Part shown: one piece after another, positions 51,453-59,831 of the stretch
How the letters are laid out: each line of letters opens with the position of its first letter
Position numbering within the stretch: the first letter of the stretch is position 1
Assembly: GCF_022179125.1 (NCBI RefSeq)
Contig: NZ_BPQG01000024.1
Span: 1 to 64,000 of the forward strand
Direction: 5' to 3'
DNA: 64,000 nt
Origin: Methylobacterium cerastii
Lineage (GTDB): Bacteria > Pseudomonadota > Alphaproteobacteria > Rhizobiales > Beijerinckiaceae
Position numbers and translations under genes: made by a program
Notes under the pieces: generated by a model
Seen by the model: the letters and a program-made list of their open reading frames with translations, nothing else
What the model was told of the DNA's origin: nothing
Databases searched by the model: none

Positions 51453-51734
51453 CTGATCCAGAGCTTCGCAGATCGCGTGACCGAGGCGGTCCATCGCGGC
51501 AGCCGGCCGAAGGGGTTCCCCGCCACGATCTTTCCCGCGGCGCGACGCACGCTCGCCGTCCTCGATCGGGCGGCCGACCTGAACGACTTGCGAGCGCCGC
51601 CCGGCGATCGGCTTCACCCTCTGACCCATGACCGCATCGGACAGCATGCGATCCGGATCGACGACCAGTATCGAATCTGCTTCCGCTGGACCGAACATGG
51701 CCCGGCGGATGTCGAAATCGTCGATTATCACTGA
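51453..51734 (+). CDS. higB: HigB-like toxin (RelE/ParE fold)
   Basis: The 93-aa product from IQSFADRVTEAVHRG to the end contains RRTLAVLDRAADLNDLRAPPGDRLHPL and QHAIRIDDQYRICFRW, the HigB pattern of a ribosome-dependent mRNA interferase. The family start (M-I-x-S-F) falls on a CTG codon at 51453, with AGGGGG 7 nt upstream. An in-frame GTG at 51414 would add 13 unrelated residues. It precedes higA by 10 bp, toxin first, as usual for this system. Confidence 0.82.
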   Translation: MIQSFADRVTEAVHRGSRPKGFPATIFPAARRTLAVLDRAADLNDLRAPPGDRLHPLTHDRIGQHAIRIDDQYRICFRWTEHGPADVEIVDYH

Positions 51735-51744
51735 GGACCCGTCG

Positions 51745-52071
51745 ATGAATGACGGCTTGGAGATCGCCGCCTTGGAGACGCTGCCGCCGCTTCACCCCGG
51801 CGAGGTGCTGCGCGAGGAGTTTCTGGTTCCCCTCGGCCTGACGCCCTACGCGGTGGCGAAGGCCTGCGGCGTCCCCCGCACGCGGATCGAACGGATCGTC
51901 CGCGAGGAGATCGGGATCACCGCCGACACCGCGCTCCGGCTCGGACGCTATTTCGGGACCTCGGCGCAGCTCTGGCTCGGCCTGCAGATCCGCTACGACA
52001 TCGAGGTCGCAGCAGCGCGGGCGGGTGACGCCCTGGCGCTGATCAAGCCGCTTCCGCGCGAGGCCGCCTAA
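51745..52071 (+). CDS. higA: HigA-like antitoxin (XRE family)
   Basis: The 108-aa protein has a helix-turn-helix (LGLTPYAVAKACGVPRTRIERIV) and the family signature LPPLHPGEVLREEFL, then ADTALRLGRYFGTSAQLWLGLQIRYDIEVA. It neutralises HigB and represses the operon. GAGGA lies about 10 nt before the ATG at 51745; the earlier in-frame ATG at 51628 lies inside higB. Confidence 0.9.
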   Translation: MNDGLEIAALETLPPLHPGEVLREEFLVPLGLTPYAVAKACGVPRTRIERIVREEIGITADTALRLGRYFGTSAQLWLGLQIRYDIEVAAARAGDALALIKPLPREAA

Positions 52072-52087
52072 GGCCGGAGCCGGGCGT

Positions 52088-52834
52088 TCAGGCCGAAAAC
52101 CCCTCGAACACCATCTGGTCGGCATGCGCCTGTGCGAGGCGGCGCTGGGCCTCGGTGCGCACCGTCCAGGCCATCACCGGCAGGTGCCCGAGCACGCGGG
52201 CGAGGTGCGTCGCGGCGCAGGGCAGGTCGTCGACCCGCCAGGACACGAAGTCGGGCCGGGTCTCCTCGATGTGCAGCAGGTCCGAGAGCCGGCGGCGTGC
52301 CGAATCGGTGAGGGCGGCGTAGGCCGGGTCGTCCTGGTTCGTCTCGCCGACGATGCCGCGCGGGACCGCGTCGGGCACCAGGCCGCGCAAGGCCGCGACC
52401 ACCTCCGGATCGAAGGACTTCACCGCGACCGGCCCGGCGTAGGCGCTCAGCACCTCCGCGACGCGGCGGGTCAGGGTCAGGTCGCCGGTAGTGGACGACT
52501 TGATCTCGACGACGAGCGGGGTCCGCCCGGCGATCTCGGCGAGGAAGTCCGGCAGCGTCGGGATCGTCTCAGTCGTGCCCGCGACCGCGAGGCCGCGAAG
52601 GTCGGCGGCCCGCATCGCGGCGACGGGGTCGGCGACGCCCGCCAGCCGCCCCAGGGCCGCGTCGTGGAAGACCATCGCCTCGCCGTCGGCGCTGATCTGC
52701 ACGTCGCACTCGATGGCGTAGTTGCCCGCGATCGCCGCGCGCGCGGCGGCGATCGTGTTCTCGGGCCGGCCCGCCGCGCGGTCGTGCAGGCCGCGATGGG
52801 CGATCGGCCGCGCGACGAGCCAGCCGAGTTCCAT
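52088..52834 (-). CDS. ugpQ: Glycerophosphodiester phosphodiesterase
   Basis: The 248-aa enzyme has [21 protein letters not shown] (catalytic HRG..ENT), [25 protein letters not shown] with the metal-binding Glu/Asp/His, and VVEIKSS. It hydrolyses glycerophosphodiesters to glycerol-3-phosphate. Its start overlaps the RidA-like stop by ATGA, so they form a two-gene operon. Confidence 0.92.
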   Translation of the reverse strand: MELGWLVARPIAHRGLHDRAAGRPENTIAAARAAIAGNYAIECDVQISADGEAMVFHDAALGRLAGVADPVAAMRAADLRGLAVAGTTETIPTLPDFLAEIAGRTPLVVEIKSSTTGDLTLTRRVAEVLSAYAGPVAVKSFDPEVVAALRGLVPDAVPRGIVGETNQDDPAYAALTDSARRRLSDLLHIEETRPDFVSWRVDDLPCAATHLARVLGHLPVMAWTVRTEAQRRLAQAHADQMVFEGFSA

Positions 52835-53307
52835 CACCGCACCTCGAACATCGCCTCGACCTCGACGGCGGCGTCGAGGGGCAGTTCCGCGACCCCGACC
52901 GTGGAGCGGGCGTGACGGCCGCGGTCGCCGAGCACCGCGACCATCAGGTCGGAGGCGCCGTTCATGATGCCGGCGATGCCGGAGAAGCTCGGCACGCAAT
53001 TGATGAAGCCGCCGAGCCGGACGCATTGCACGACCCCGCGCTCGAGGTCGCCCACCGCCGCCTCGACCTGCGCCAGCACGTTGAGCGCGCAGAGCCTGGC
53101 CGCGGCGATCCCGTCCTCGGCCGAGACCTCGGCGCCGAGCTTGCCGACATGGCCCGCGCCGAGCTTGCCGTCCGCCCCGAAGCAGATCTGGCCCGAAACC
53201 ACCACGAGGTTGCCGCTGCGCACGAAGGGCACGTAGTTCGCGACCGGCGCCGCCGCCTTCGGCAGGGTGAGCCCGAGGCTCTCGAGGCGTTCCTTGACCG
53301 TGCTCAT
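52834..53307 (-). CDS. RidA/YjgF-YER057c family protein
   Basis: The 157-aa protein belongs to the RidA-like subgroup ([31 protein letters not shown]). It contains [34 protein letters not shown] and [23 protein letters not shown]; the Arg in ARSTVG is the active-site residue in imine deaminases. It probably removes reactive enamine/imine intermediates. It is translationally coupled to the phosphodiesterase gene. Confidence 0.9.
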   Translation of the reverse strand: MSTVKERLESLGLTLPKAAAPVANYVPFVRSGNLVVVSGQICFGADGKLGAGHVGKLGAEVSAEDGIAAARLCALNVLAQVEAAVGDLERGVVQCVRLGGFINCVPSFSGIAGIMNGASDLMVAVLGDRGRHARSTVGVAELPLDAAVEVEAMFEVR

Positions 53308-53610
53308 GAAAGGGCTCCGCGTGTCCGTTCTCGGCGATGCACCGGCTCTGGAGCATGGGCCGCGGCCGGCACGCAAGGCCCTTCTCGGAGGCATCGTGGA
53401 GTCGAGCCGGCAAACGACGCCCGTTTTACAGGCATGTCCGCCACGACACCCGGCCCTCTCATTGACAGCGCGGCCGCGTTTCTTAGTAATCGCGCGCGTG
53501 CCGCCCCGGTGACGAGGCGGCACTTTCGTTTTTGCACGCAGGGCACGGGTCCTGCACGCAGCCTGACAACGCCGGGTCTTCACCCGGCCCGCCGACACGG
53601 AGACGGGATC
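53308..53610. other. Leader region before argD with a hairpin
   Basis: This 303-bp gap separates the divergent ridA-type gene and argD. It holds a perfect 7-bp stem GCCGGGT/ACCCGGC with loop CTTC at 53571-53588, about 22 bp before argD. No gene is supported. Confidence 0.45.
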
Positions 53611-54804
53611 GTGACATCCGCCCTTCTGCCGACCTATGCCCGGGCCCCCATCGCCTTCGAGCGTGGCGAGGGCGCATGGCTGGTGGCGCGCGGGGGCGAG
53701 CGATACCTCGATTTCGGCGCCGGCATCGCGGTGAACGCGCTGGGCCACGCCCACCCGCACCTCGTCGAGGCCCTGACCACCCAGGCGCAGAAGCTCTGGC
53801 ACACCTCGAACCTGTTCGAGATCCCCGACGGCGAGCGCCTCGGGCAGCGTCTGGTCGACGCGAGCTTCGCCGACGTGGCGTTCTTCTGCAATTCGGGCGC
53901 CGAGGCCAACGAGGCCGCGATCAAGATGGCGCGGAAGTACCACGCCGCCGGCGGGCACCCCGAGCGCTACCGCATCATCACCTTCGAGGGCGCGTTCCAC
54001 GGGCGCACGCTGGCGACGCTGGCCGCCGGCGGCCAGCAGAAGTACATCGAGGGCTTCGGCCCGAAGGTCGACGGGTTCGACCAGGTGCCCTTCGGCGACC
54101 ACGAGGCGCTGCGCGCCGCGATCGGCCCCGAGACGGCGGCCGTGATGATCGAGCCGATCCAGGGGGAGGGCGGCGTCCGCCCGGTGCCGCCGCAATGCCT
54201 GCGGGGCCTGCGCGCGCTCTGCGACGAGCACGGCCTGATGCTGATCATGGACGAGGTCCAGACCGGCGTCGGCCGCACCGGCCGCCTGTTCGCGCACGAG
54301 TGGTCCGGCGCCGCGCCCGACATCATGAGCGCGGCCAAGGGCATCGGCGGCGGCTTCCCGCTGGGCCTGTGCCTGGCGACCCGCGAGGCCGCCCGCGGCA
54401 TGGTCGCCGGCAGCCACGGCACCACCTTCGGCGGCAACCCGCTCGCCATGGCCGTCGGCAACGCCGTGCTCGACGTGGTGCTGGGCGACGGCTTCCTCGA
54501 CCACGTCCAGCGCGTCGCGCTGGTCCTGAAGCAGAAGCTCGGGGCGCTGCCCGACCGCTACCCACACGTCGTCACCGAGATCCGCGGCGAGGGGCTGATG
54601 CTCGGGCTCAAGCTCGCCGTGCCCAACACCGAGTTCGCTGCGGCCGCCCGCGCCGAGCACCTGCTGGTGATCCCGGCGGGCGACAACGTGGTCCGCCTGC
54701 TGCCGCCGCTGATTGTCACCGAGGCCGACGTCTCCGAGGCGGTCGCACGCCTCGAAGTCACGGCGGCGGCGTTCACGGCCGCGATGCGCGGAGCCGCCGA
54801 GTGA
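53611..54804 (+). CDS. argD: Acetylornithine/succinyldiaminopimelate aminotransferase
   Basis: The 397-aa PLP enzyme has [61 protein letters not shown] and [13 protein letters not shown], the last containing the PLP lysine. It converts N-acetylglutamate semialdehyde to N-acetylornithine in arginine synthesis and may also serve lysine synthesis. The GTG at 53611 starts the family sequence. argF follows 70 bp later. Confidence 0.95.
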   Translation: MTSALLPTYARAPIAFERGEGAWLVARGGERYLDFGAGIAVNALGHAHPHLVEALTTQAQKLWHTSNLFEIPDGERLGQRLVDASFADVAFFCNSGAEANEAAIKMARKYHAAGGHPERYRIITFEGAFHGRTLATLAAGGQQKYIEGFGPKVDGFDQVPFGDHEALRAAIGPETAAVMIEPIQGEGGVRPVPPQCLRGLRALCDEHGLMLIMDEVQTGVGRTGRLFAHEWSGAAPDIMSAAKGIGGGFPLGLCLATREAARGMVAGSHGTTFGGNPLAMAVGNAVLDVVLGDGFLDHVQRVALVLKQKLGALPDRYPHVVTEIRGEGLMLGLKLAVPNTEFAAAARAEHLLVIPAGDNVVRLLPPLIVTEADVSEAVARLEVTAAAFTAAMRGAAE

Positions 54805-54874
54805 TGCCGACGTGATGCTGATCCCGGCTCCCGAAGGCGGAGCCGCCGACCGAACCCGGACATGATGTGTTGAG

Positions 54875-55849
54875 ATGACTGCCCCCCTGAACGGCCGGAC
54901 CAGCGGCCCCACGACCGGCGCGAGCGCGCCCCGCCACTTCCTCGACCTGTCGGACTTCTCCGGCGCCGACCTCCGCCGGGTGCTCGACGCCGCGGCCGCG
55001 ATCAAGGGGCGCCGCCGCAAGGGCGAAGTCGCCGCCGACCGCCCGCTCGCCGGCAAGAACCTCGCGATGGTGTTCGACCGACCTTCGACCCGCACCCGCG
55101 TCTCCTTCGACGTGGCGATGCGCGAGCTCGGCGGCGAGACGTTGATGCTAACGGGCTCCGAGATGCAGCTCGGCCGCGGCGAGACCATCGGCGACACCGC
55201 GCAGGTGCTCTCCCGCTTCGTCGACGCGATCATGATCCGCATCCTGGATCACGCGCTGATGCTGGAGCTGGCCGAAAACGCCACGGTGCCGGTGATCAAC
55301 GCGCTGACCAAGCTCTCGCATCCGTGCCAGATCATGGCCGACGTGCTGACCTTCGAGGAGCATCGCGGGCCGATCCAGGGCCGCACGGTGGCCTGGTCGG
55401 GCGACGCCAACAACGTGCTGACGAGCTGGGCGCACGCGGCCGCGCGCTTCGACTTCACCCTCAACGTCGCCTGCCCGCCCGAGCTGGCGCCGCCGCCGGC
55501 GCTGATGGCCTGGGCACGCGCCGAGGGCGCCCGCGTCAACGTCACCGCCGACGCCTTCGCCGCGGTCGAGGGCGCCGACGCGGTCGTGACCGATTGCTGG
55601 GTCTCGATGGGCGACGAGGACGAGGCTCACCGCCACAACCTGCTCAACCCCTATCAGGTGAACGGCGCGCTGATGCGGGCCGCCGCCAAGGACGCGGTGT
55701 TCATGCACTGCCTGCCCGCCCATCGCGGCGAGGAGGTCACCGCCGAGGTGATGGACGGCCCGCAATCGGTGGTGTTCGACGAGGCGGAGAACCGCCTCCA
55801 CGCCCAGAAGGGCATCCTGGCGTGGTGCATGCGGGCGAACGGCCTGTAG
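54875..55849 (+). CDS. argF: Ornithine carbamoyltransferase
   Basis: The 324-aa enzyme has [16 protein letters not shown] (carbamoyl phosphate site STRTR), [19 protein letters not shown] (HPCQ), DCWVSMGDE and [13 protein letters not shown] (catalytic HCLP). It makes citrulline from ornithine and carbamoyl phosphate. Normal length; operon with argD. Confidence 0.97.
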   Translation: MTAPLNGRTSGPTTGASAPRHFLDLSDFSGADLRRVLDAAAAIKGRRRKGEVAADRPLAGKNLAMVFDRPSTRTRVSFDVAMRELGGETLMLTGSEMQLGRGETIGDTAQVLSRFVDAIMIRILDHALMLELAENATVPVINALTKLSHPCQIMADVLTFEEHRGPIQGRTVAWSGDANNVLTSWAHAAARFDFTLNVACPPELAPPPALMAWARAEGARVNVTADAFAAVEGADAVVTDCWVSMGDEDEAHRHNLLNPYQVNGALMRAAAKDAVFMHCLPAHRGEEVTAEVMDGPQSVVFDEAENRLHAQKGILAWCMRANGL

Positions 55850-55902
55850 CGGGTCGCGAACGGGCGGCCGATCGGACGCAGCGGCCGGACGGGTCGCGGG
55901 CC

Positions 55903-55932
55903 TTGACCGTATGAACATCGTGTATACGTTCA
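55903..55932 (+). promoter_or_regulatory. Promoter/operator candidate for the DUF1778-GNAT pair
   Basis: TTGACC at 55903 is followed by a TGAAC-N11-GTTCA inverted repeat (55912-55932) that contains TATACG. This suits autoregulation by a ribbon-helix-helix antitoxin. Spacing to the -10-like element is short (14 bp), so the promoter call is weak. Confidence 0.45.
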
Positions 55933-55973
55933 GGCTCCAAGACGCCCCCGACGAGACGTAGAAGGCGACCGCC

Positions 55974-56270
55974 TTGAGCATCGACGGCCTGAGCAACGTC
56001 CCGGCGCGGCGCGGGACGACGATCAACCTGCGCATCGAAGCCGAGACGCGGGACCTGATCGACGACGCCGCCTCGGTGCTCGGCAAGACGCGGACCGAGT
56101 TCATGATCGACACCGCGCGCCATCACGCCATCGACGTGCTGCTCGATCAGCGCCTGTTCGTCCTCGACGACGCGCGCCATGCCGCGTTCGTCGCGGCCCT
56201 CGACGCACCGCCGGCCGAAAGGCCGAGGCTGAGCGCGCTCATGGGGAGGAATCCCGCCTGGGAGCGCTGA
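55974..56270 (+). CDS. DUF1778 antitoxin (TacA-like)
   Basis: The 98-aa protein has the ribbon-helix-helix start TTINLRIEAETRDLIDDAASVLGKTRTEFMID followed by DQRLFVLDDARHAAFVAALDAPP, the toxin-binding tail of DUF1778/TacA antitoxins. It begins at a TTG at 55974. It overlaps the downstream acetyltransferase start by 4 bases and represses the operon. Confidence 0.85.
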   Translation: MSIDGLSNVPARRGTTINLRIEAETRDLIDDAASVLGKTRTEFMIDTARHHAIDVLLDQRLFVLDDARHAAFVAALDAPPAERPRLSALMGRNPAWER

Positions 56271-56755
56271 TCGGGCCGCCGGTTCCCCTGGGTCCGGAGC
56301 ACGCCCTGGATGGATTCTCCTGCGGCCGACCGGTGCTCGACGATTGGCTGAAGCGGCAGGCACGCCGCAGCGAGGGCCGGTTCGCCCGGACTTATGTGGT
56401 CTGTGCGGACGGCGCGGTGGTGGGGTATTACTGCATCTCCGCGGGGACGGTCGCGCGGGAGGATGCCCCGGGGCGGATTCGACGCAACGCGCCGGAGCCG
56501 ATCCCGGTCTCGATCCTAGGCCGGCTGGCCGTGGACCAGCGTTGGGCCGGCCGTGGGCTCGGGGCCGACCTCCTGGCCGATGCGCTGCGCCGGATCGCCA
56601 ACGCGGCCGACGTGATCGGGATCGGCGCCGTCCTGATCCATGCGCTCGACGACCAGGCGCTCGCATTCTACCGCAGGCAGGCGGAGTTCCTCGAATTCCC
56701 CGACCGCTCGCGCACCCTGTTCCTGCCGATCGGCGCGCTGACCGGCGGACGATGA
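56267..56755 (+). CDS. GNAT-family toxin (TacT-like)
   Basis: The 162-aa acetyltransferase reads LGPEHALDGFSCGRPVLDDWL (family N-terminus), TYVVCADGAVVGYYCISAG, SILGRLAVDQRWAGRGLGADLL (acetyl-CoA site) and ALAFYRRQAEFLEF near the catalytic Tyr. TacT-type toxins acetylate aminoacyl-tRNA and stop translation. The conserved N-terminus needs a CTG start at 56267 overlapping the antitoxin stop (CTGA); the first GTG (56333) would cut off 22 conserved residues. Confidence 0.82.
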   Translation: MIGPPVPLGPEHALDGFSCGRPVLDDWLKRQARRSEGRFARTYVVCADGAVVGYYCISAGTVAREDAPGRIRRNAPEPIPVSILGRLAVDQRWAGRGLGADLLADALRRIANAADVIGIGAVLIHALDDQALAFYRRQAEFLEFPDRSRTLFLPIGALTGGR

Positions 56756-56759
56756 CGAC

Positions 56760-56834
56760 CCGAACGCTTCCAAGCCGAACGCTTCCAAGCCGAACGCTTG
56801 CAGGCCAAATACGTGCAGGCCGACCGCTTCCAGG
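56760..56834. repeat. 15-bp tandem repeat upstream of hslO
   Basis: Five units lie end to end: two identical CCGAACGCTTCCAAG, then three diverged (CCGAACGCTTGCAGG, CCAAATACGTGCAGG, CCGACCGCTTCCAGG). They fill the short gap between the acetyltransferase stop and hslO, where the hslO ribosome-binding region should be. Confidence 0.9.
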
Positions 56835-56848
56835 ACCGAGTTGAGACC

Positions 56849-57871
56849 ATGACCGCCGGACACGACACAACCCCGATCAACGAAGGCAACGGTCACGACG
56901 GCGCCGACGACTGCGTGCTGCCGTTCGCGGTCGAGGCGCTCGACGTGCGCGGGCGCGTCGTCCGGCTCGGGCCCTCCGTCGACACGATCCTGCGGCGGCA
57001 CGGCTACCCGGATGCGGTGGCGCGCCTGCTCGGCGAGGCGGCGGCGCTGACCGTGCTCCTCGGCTCGTCCCTGAAGTTCGAGGGCCGGTTCCAGCTCCAG
57101 ACCAAGACCGACGGCCCGGTCGGGATGATCGTCGTCGACTTCGAGGCGCCCGACCGCCTGCGCGCCACCGCGCGGTTCGAGGCGGAGGCCATCGCCGCCC
57201 TCGGCGCCGGCCCGCACAAGGCCGCCGAGCTGATCGGGCAGGGGCATCTGGCCATGACCATCGACCAGGGCTCGGCCGCCAGCCGCTACCAGGGCGTCGT
57301 CGCGCTGGAGGGACAGAGCCTGGAGGAGGCCGCGCACCAGTACTTCCGCCAGTCCGAGCAGATCCCGACCGAGGTGCGGCTCGCCGTGGCCGAAGCCTTC
57401 GAGGACGGGCAGAGCCGCTGGCGCGCCGGCGGGCTGCTGGTGCAGTTCCTCCCCCAATCGATCGACCGGGCGCGGCTCGCCGACCTGCCGCCGGGCGACA
57501 TCCCGGAGGGCCGCGTCCACCTCGACGAGCACGGCACCCGGGAGGACGACGCCTGGGTCGAGGCGCGCGCCCTCGTCGGCACCGTGGAGGACCACGAGCT
57601 CGTCGACCCGGCGGTCTCGAGCGAGCGGCTGCTCTACCGGCTGTTCCACGAGCGCGGCGTGCGGGTATTCGACGCGCAAGGCGTGCACGAGCAGTGCCGC
57701 TGCTCGCGCGAGCGGGTGATGGGCATGATCCGCTCGTTCTCGCCCGAGGAACGCCGCGAGATGATCGCCGACGACGGCCGCGTCGTGATCACCTGCGAGT
57801 TCTGCTCGCGCCGCTACGACCTCGACCCGGCCGAGGTCGAGGCGGAGGTGGCCGAGACGCCGAAGCAGTAG
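56849..57871 (+). CDS. hslO: Hsp33 redox-regulated chaperone
   Basis: The 340-aa holdase is switched on by oxidation and loss of zinc. Its N-terminal domain shows DDCVLPFAVEALDVRGRVVRLG and LLGEAAALTVLLGSSLKFEGRFQLQ; its C-terminus has the four zinc Cys as CRC..CEFC. The ATG at 56849 (TAGHDTTPINEG) is chosen over 56798 because the latter would translate the tandem repeat. Length is slightly above average. Confidence 0.93.
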   Translation: MTAGHDTTPINEGNGHDGADDCVLPFAVEALDVRGRVVRLGPSVDTILRRHGYPDAVARLLGEAAALTVLLGSSLKFEGRFQLQTKTDGPVGMIVVDFEAPDRLRATARFEAEAIAALGAGPHKAAELIGQGHLAMTIDQGSAASRYQGVVALEGQSLEEAAHQYFRQSEQIPTEVRLAVAEAFEDGQSRWRAGGLLVQFLPQSIDRARLADLPPGDIPEGRVHLDEHGTREDDAWVEARALVGTVEDHELVDPAVSSERLLYRLFHERGVRVFDAQGVHEQCRCSRERVMGMIRSFSPEERREMIADDGRVVITCEFCSRRYDLDPAEVEAEVAETPKQ

Positions 57872-58022
57872 AACCGAACCCTGTCCGGTTCACGGCCAAG
57901 CTTGATCCACGGATAGACTGAACATCGATTTCTAAAAATCAGTCTCCGGCGATGAAACGGTTTTCGAACCTTCGGCGTTTCGATGCTTCCAACAACGTCG
58001 CAAGAACGCCGGAGGAAGCATC

Positions 58023-59207
58023 ATGAAAAGAGTCGCCATCGGGCTCGCAGCCCTGCTGTTCAGCACGTCCGTCTACGCCCAGGGCGCGGCCGGAAACGCG
58101 GCCGGCGCCGGGACGGGCCGCGCGAATACCGGATCGATGGATGCAGGCGGCAAGGCGGGCGGCAACACGGGCGGCGCCGGCGCGACGGCCGGCGGCCGGA
58201 TGTCGGAGACGCGGGGTGAGAGCCGGAACACCGCCGCCGGGAACGGGGCCGGAGGCCGCGAGAACGGGATGCAGGCCGGACGGGCCGACCGCCAAGGCGT
58301 CGATCGTCAGGGCGCCGACCGCCAAGGGTCTGATCGGCAAGGCGCCGACCGTCAGGCGGCCGGCCGCGAAGACCGCCGCGACGCGGATCGGGTGGAAGCT
58401 CGCGGCGGCAACCGCGACGGGATGCGCCGCGACCGCGCCGAGCGCGACACGCGCAGCGAGCGCCGGGAGACCCGCACCGACATCCGCTCCGAGCGGGCCG
58501 GCGGCGGCTTCCGCCGGGAAGGACGGTTCGTGTTCGTCGGCGGCCAGCGCGTGGTCTACGGCTCGCCCGAGTACCGCCGGCTCGTCACCGTCGAGCGCCG
58601 GGGCGGCACGCGGGTCCGCACCGTCACCATCCGCGGCCACCGCGTCCTCTACGGCTCGCCCGAGTACCGTCGCCTCGTGACCGTCCGCGAATCCGGGCCG
58701 CGCGTGCGCTACGTGACCATCCGCGGGCAGCGGGTGCTCTACGGATCGCCCGAGTACCGCCGCCTCAGCGTGACCACGACCGAGCGCCGCGGCGGCCGCG
58801 TCGCGGCCGACTTCCGCGGTCGGGACCGCATCGACGTGCGGACCCGCTCCGCCCGGACCGAGACCCGCGACGACCGCGGCTTCCGCAACGCCGACCGCCG
58901 CAACGCGGGCGAGCGCAACGCCGACCGGGGATCCGAGCGCAACGCCGACCTGCGGGGCGGCCAGGGCGGGCGCAACGGCCAGGACTTGCGGGGCGGCCAG
59001 GACCTGCGGGCTGGCCAAGACCTGCGGGGCGGCCAGGACAAGGGCGGCATCCGCAACGCCTCCGAGCGCACGGGCGGCCGTGACGGTGGCCGCCAGATGG
59101 GCGGCCAGATGAGCGGTCAGGGCGGGCGCGATGCTGGCATGACCGGCGGCGCGTCCGAGCGCGGCACCCCGGGCACCCGCGGCGGTGGGCGCGACGGTCG
59201 CAACTGA
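58023..59207 (+). CDS. Repeat-rich, highly charged exported protein
   Basis: The 394-aa product has a signal peptide (KRVAIGLAALLFSTSVYA) and then mostly low-complexity sequence rich in Gly, Arg, Asp and Gln. It holds a DRQGA pentapeptide repeat (about 89-112, from 15-bp units), three copies of an approximately 28-residue unit ending RVLYGSPEYRRL (about 170-260), a RNADR repeat, and GQDLRG hexapeptides (about 318-340, from 18-bp units). It is related in style to proteins with RcnB-like or periplasmic stress domains, but I do not assign a family. An AGGAAG-type ribosome-binding site precedes the ATG. Confidence 0.75.
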   Translation: MKRVAIGLAALLFSTSVYAQGAAGNAAGAGTGRANTGSMDAGGKAGGNTGGAGATAGGRMSETRGESRNTAAGNGAGGRENGMQAGRADRQGVDRQGADRQGSDRQGADRQAAGREDRRDADRVEARGGNRDGMRRDRAERDTRSERRETRTDIRSERAGGGFRREGRFVFVGGQRVVYGSPEYRRLVTVERRGGTRVRTVTIRGHRVLYGSPEYRRLVTVRESGPRVRYVTIRGQRVLYGSPEYRRLSVTTTERRGGRVAADFRGRDRIDVRTRSARTETRDDRGFRNADRRNAGERNADRGSERNADLRGGQGGRNGQDLRGGQDLRAGQDLRGGQDKGGIRNASERTGGRDGGRQMGGQMSGQGGRDAGMTGGASERGTPGTRGGGRDGRN

Positions 59208-59264
59208 TCGGCTCGCCTCACGAGCGGGGAGGGGGCGACGCCGCCTCCCCGTTCCGTTGCGCCG

Positions 59265-59831
59265 TCAGTTCCTGAGCACCGGCTCGGCGATGTCGACGGC
59301 ATGGCGGCCGGCCAGGTATTCCGGCTGGAACAGGCACATCCGCACGGCGTCCCGGTAGCGGCCGTTCATGAAGAACTCGTCCCGCAGGATGCCCTCGGGC
59401 CGGAAGCCGCAGCTCTCGTAGATCCGCACAGCGCGGGCGTTGTCCTTGTCGACGTGCAGGTAGAGCTTGTGGATGTTGAGCACGCTGAAGGCGTAGTCCA
59501 TCGCGATCCGGGTCGCCTGGCGGGCGAAGCCCCGGCCCTGGAACCCGGGGTGGATCGCGATCTGGAACTCGCAGCGCCGGTGCAGGTGGTTGATCTCGAC
59601 GAGCTCGACGAGGCCCGCCGGCTGGCCGTGCAGCGTCGCGATGATGAAGCGCCGCTCGGTCTGGTTGTGGATGTTGCGCTCGTAGAGCTGCGCCAGCTCG
59701 GCGAAGGACTCGTAGGCCTCCTCGAACCAGTAGCGCATGATGCTGTCGTTGTTGTTGAGCTGATGCACGAACATCAGGTCCTCGCGCTCCAGCGGGCGGA
59801 GCTTGACCCTGTCGGGAACGGTCTCGTTCAT
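59265..59831 (-). CDS. speG: Spermidine N-acetyltransferase-like GNAT protein
   Basis: The 188-aa protein has VKLRPLEREDLMFVHQLNNNDSIMRYWFEEAYESF, EFQIAIHPGFQGRGFARQATRIAMDYAF (acetyl-CoA loop) and NIHKLYLHVDKDNARAVRIYESCGF, the SpeG pattern. It would acetylate polyamines. Its start overlaps the argE stop by ATGA, a coupled pair with no obvious metabolic link. Confidence 0.85.
   Translation of the reverse strand: MNETVPDRVKLRPLEREDLMFVHQLNNNDSIMRYWFEEAYESFAELAQLYERNIHNQTERRFIIATLHGQPAGLVELVEINHLHRRCEFQIAIHPGFQGRGFARQATRIAMDYAFSVLNIHKLYLHVDKDNARAVRIYESCGFRPEGILRDEFFMNGRYRDAVRMCLFQPEYLAGRHAVDIAEPVLRN

Noticed and set aside
56760-56834. Tandem units considered as a CRISPR array
   Set aside because: Units are 15 bp and directly adjacent without spacers. 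No repeat-spacer structure and no cas genes exist anywhere in the window.
57939-59018. A 359-codon minus-strand frame opposite the repeat-rich exported protein
   Set aside because: Its repeats are the complement of the plus-strand repeats. The plus strand has a signal peptide and start site, and the minus frame has none.
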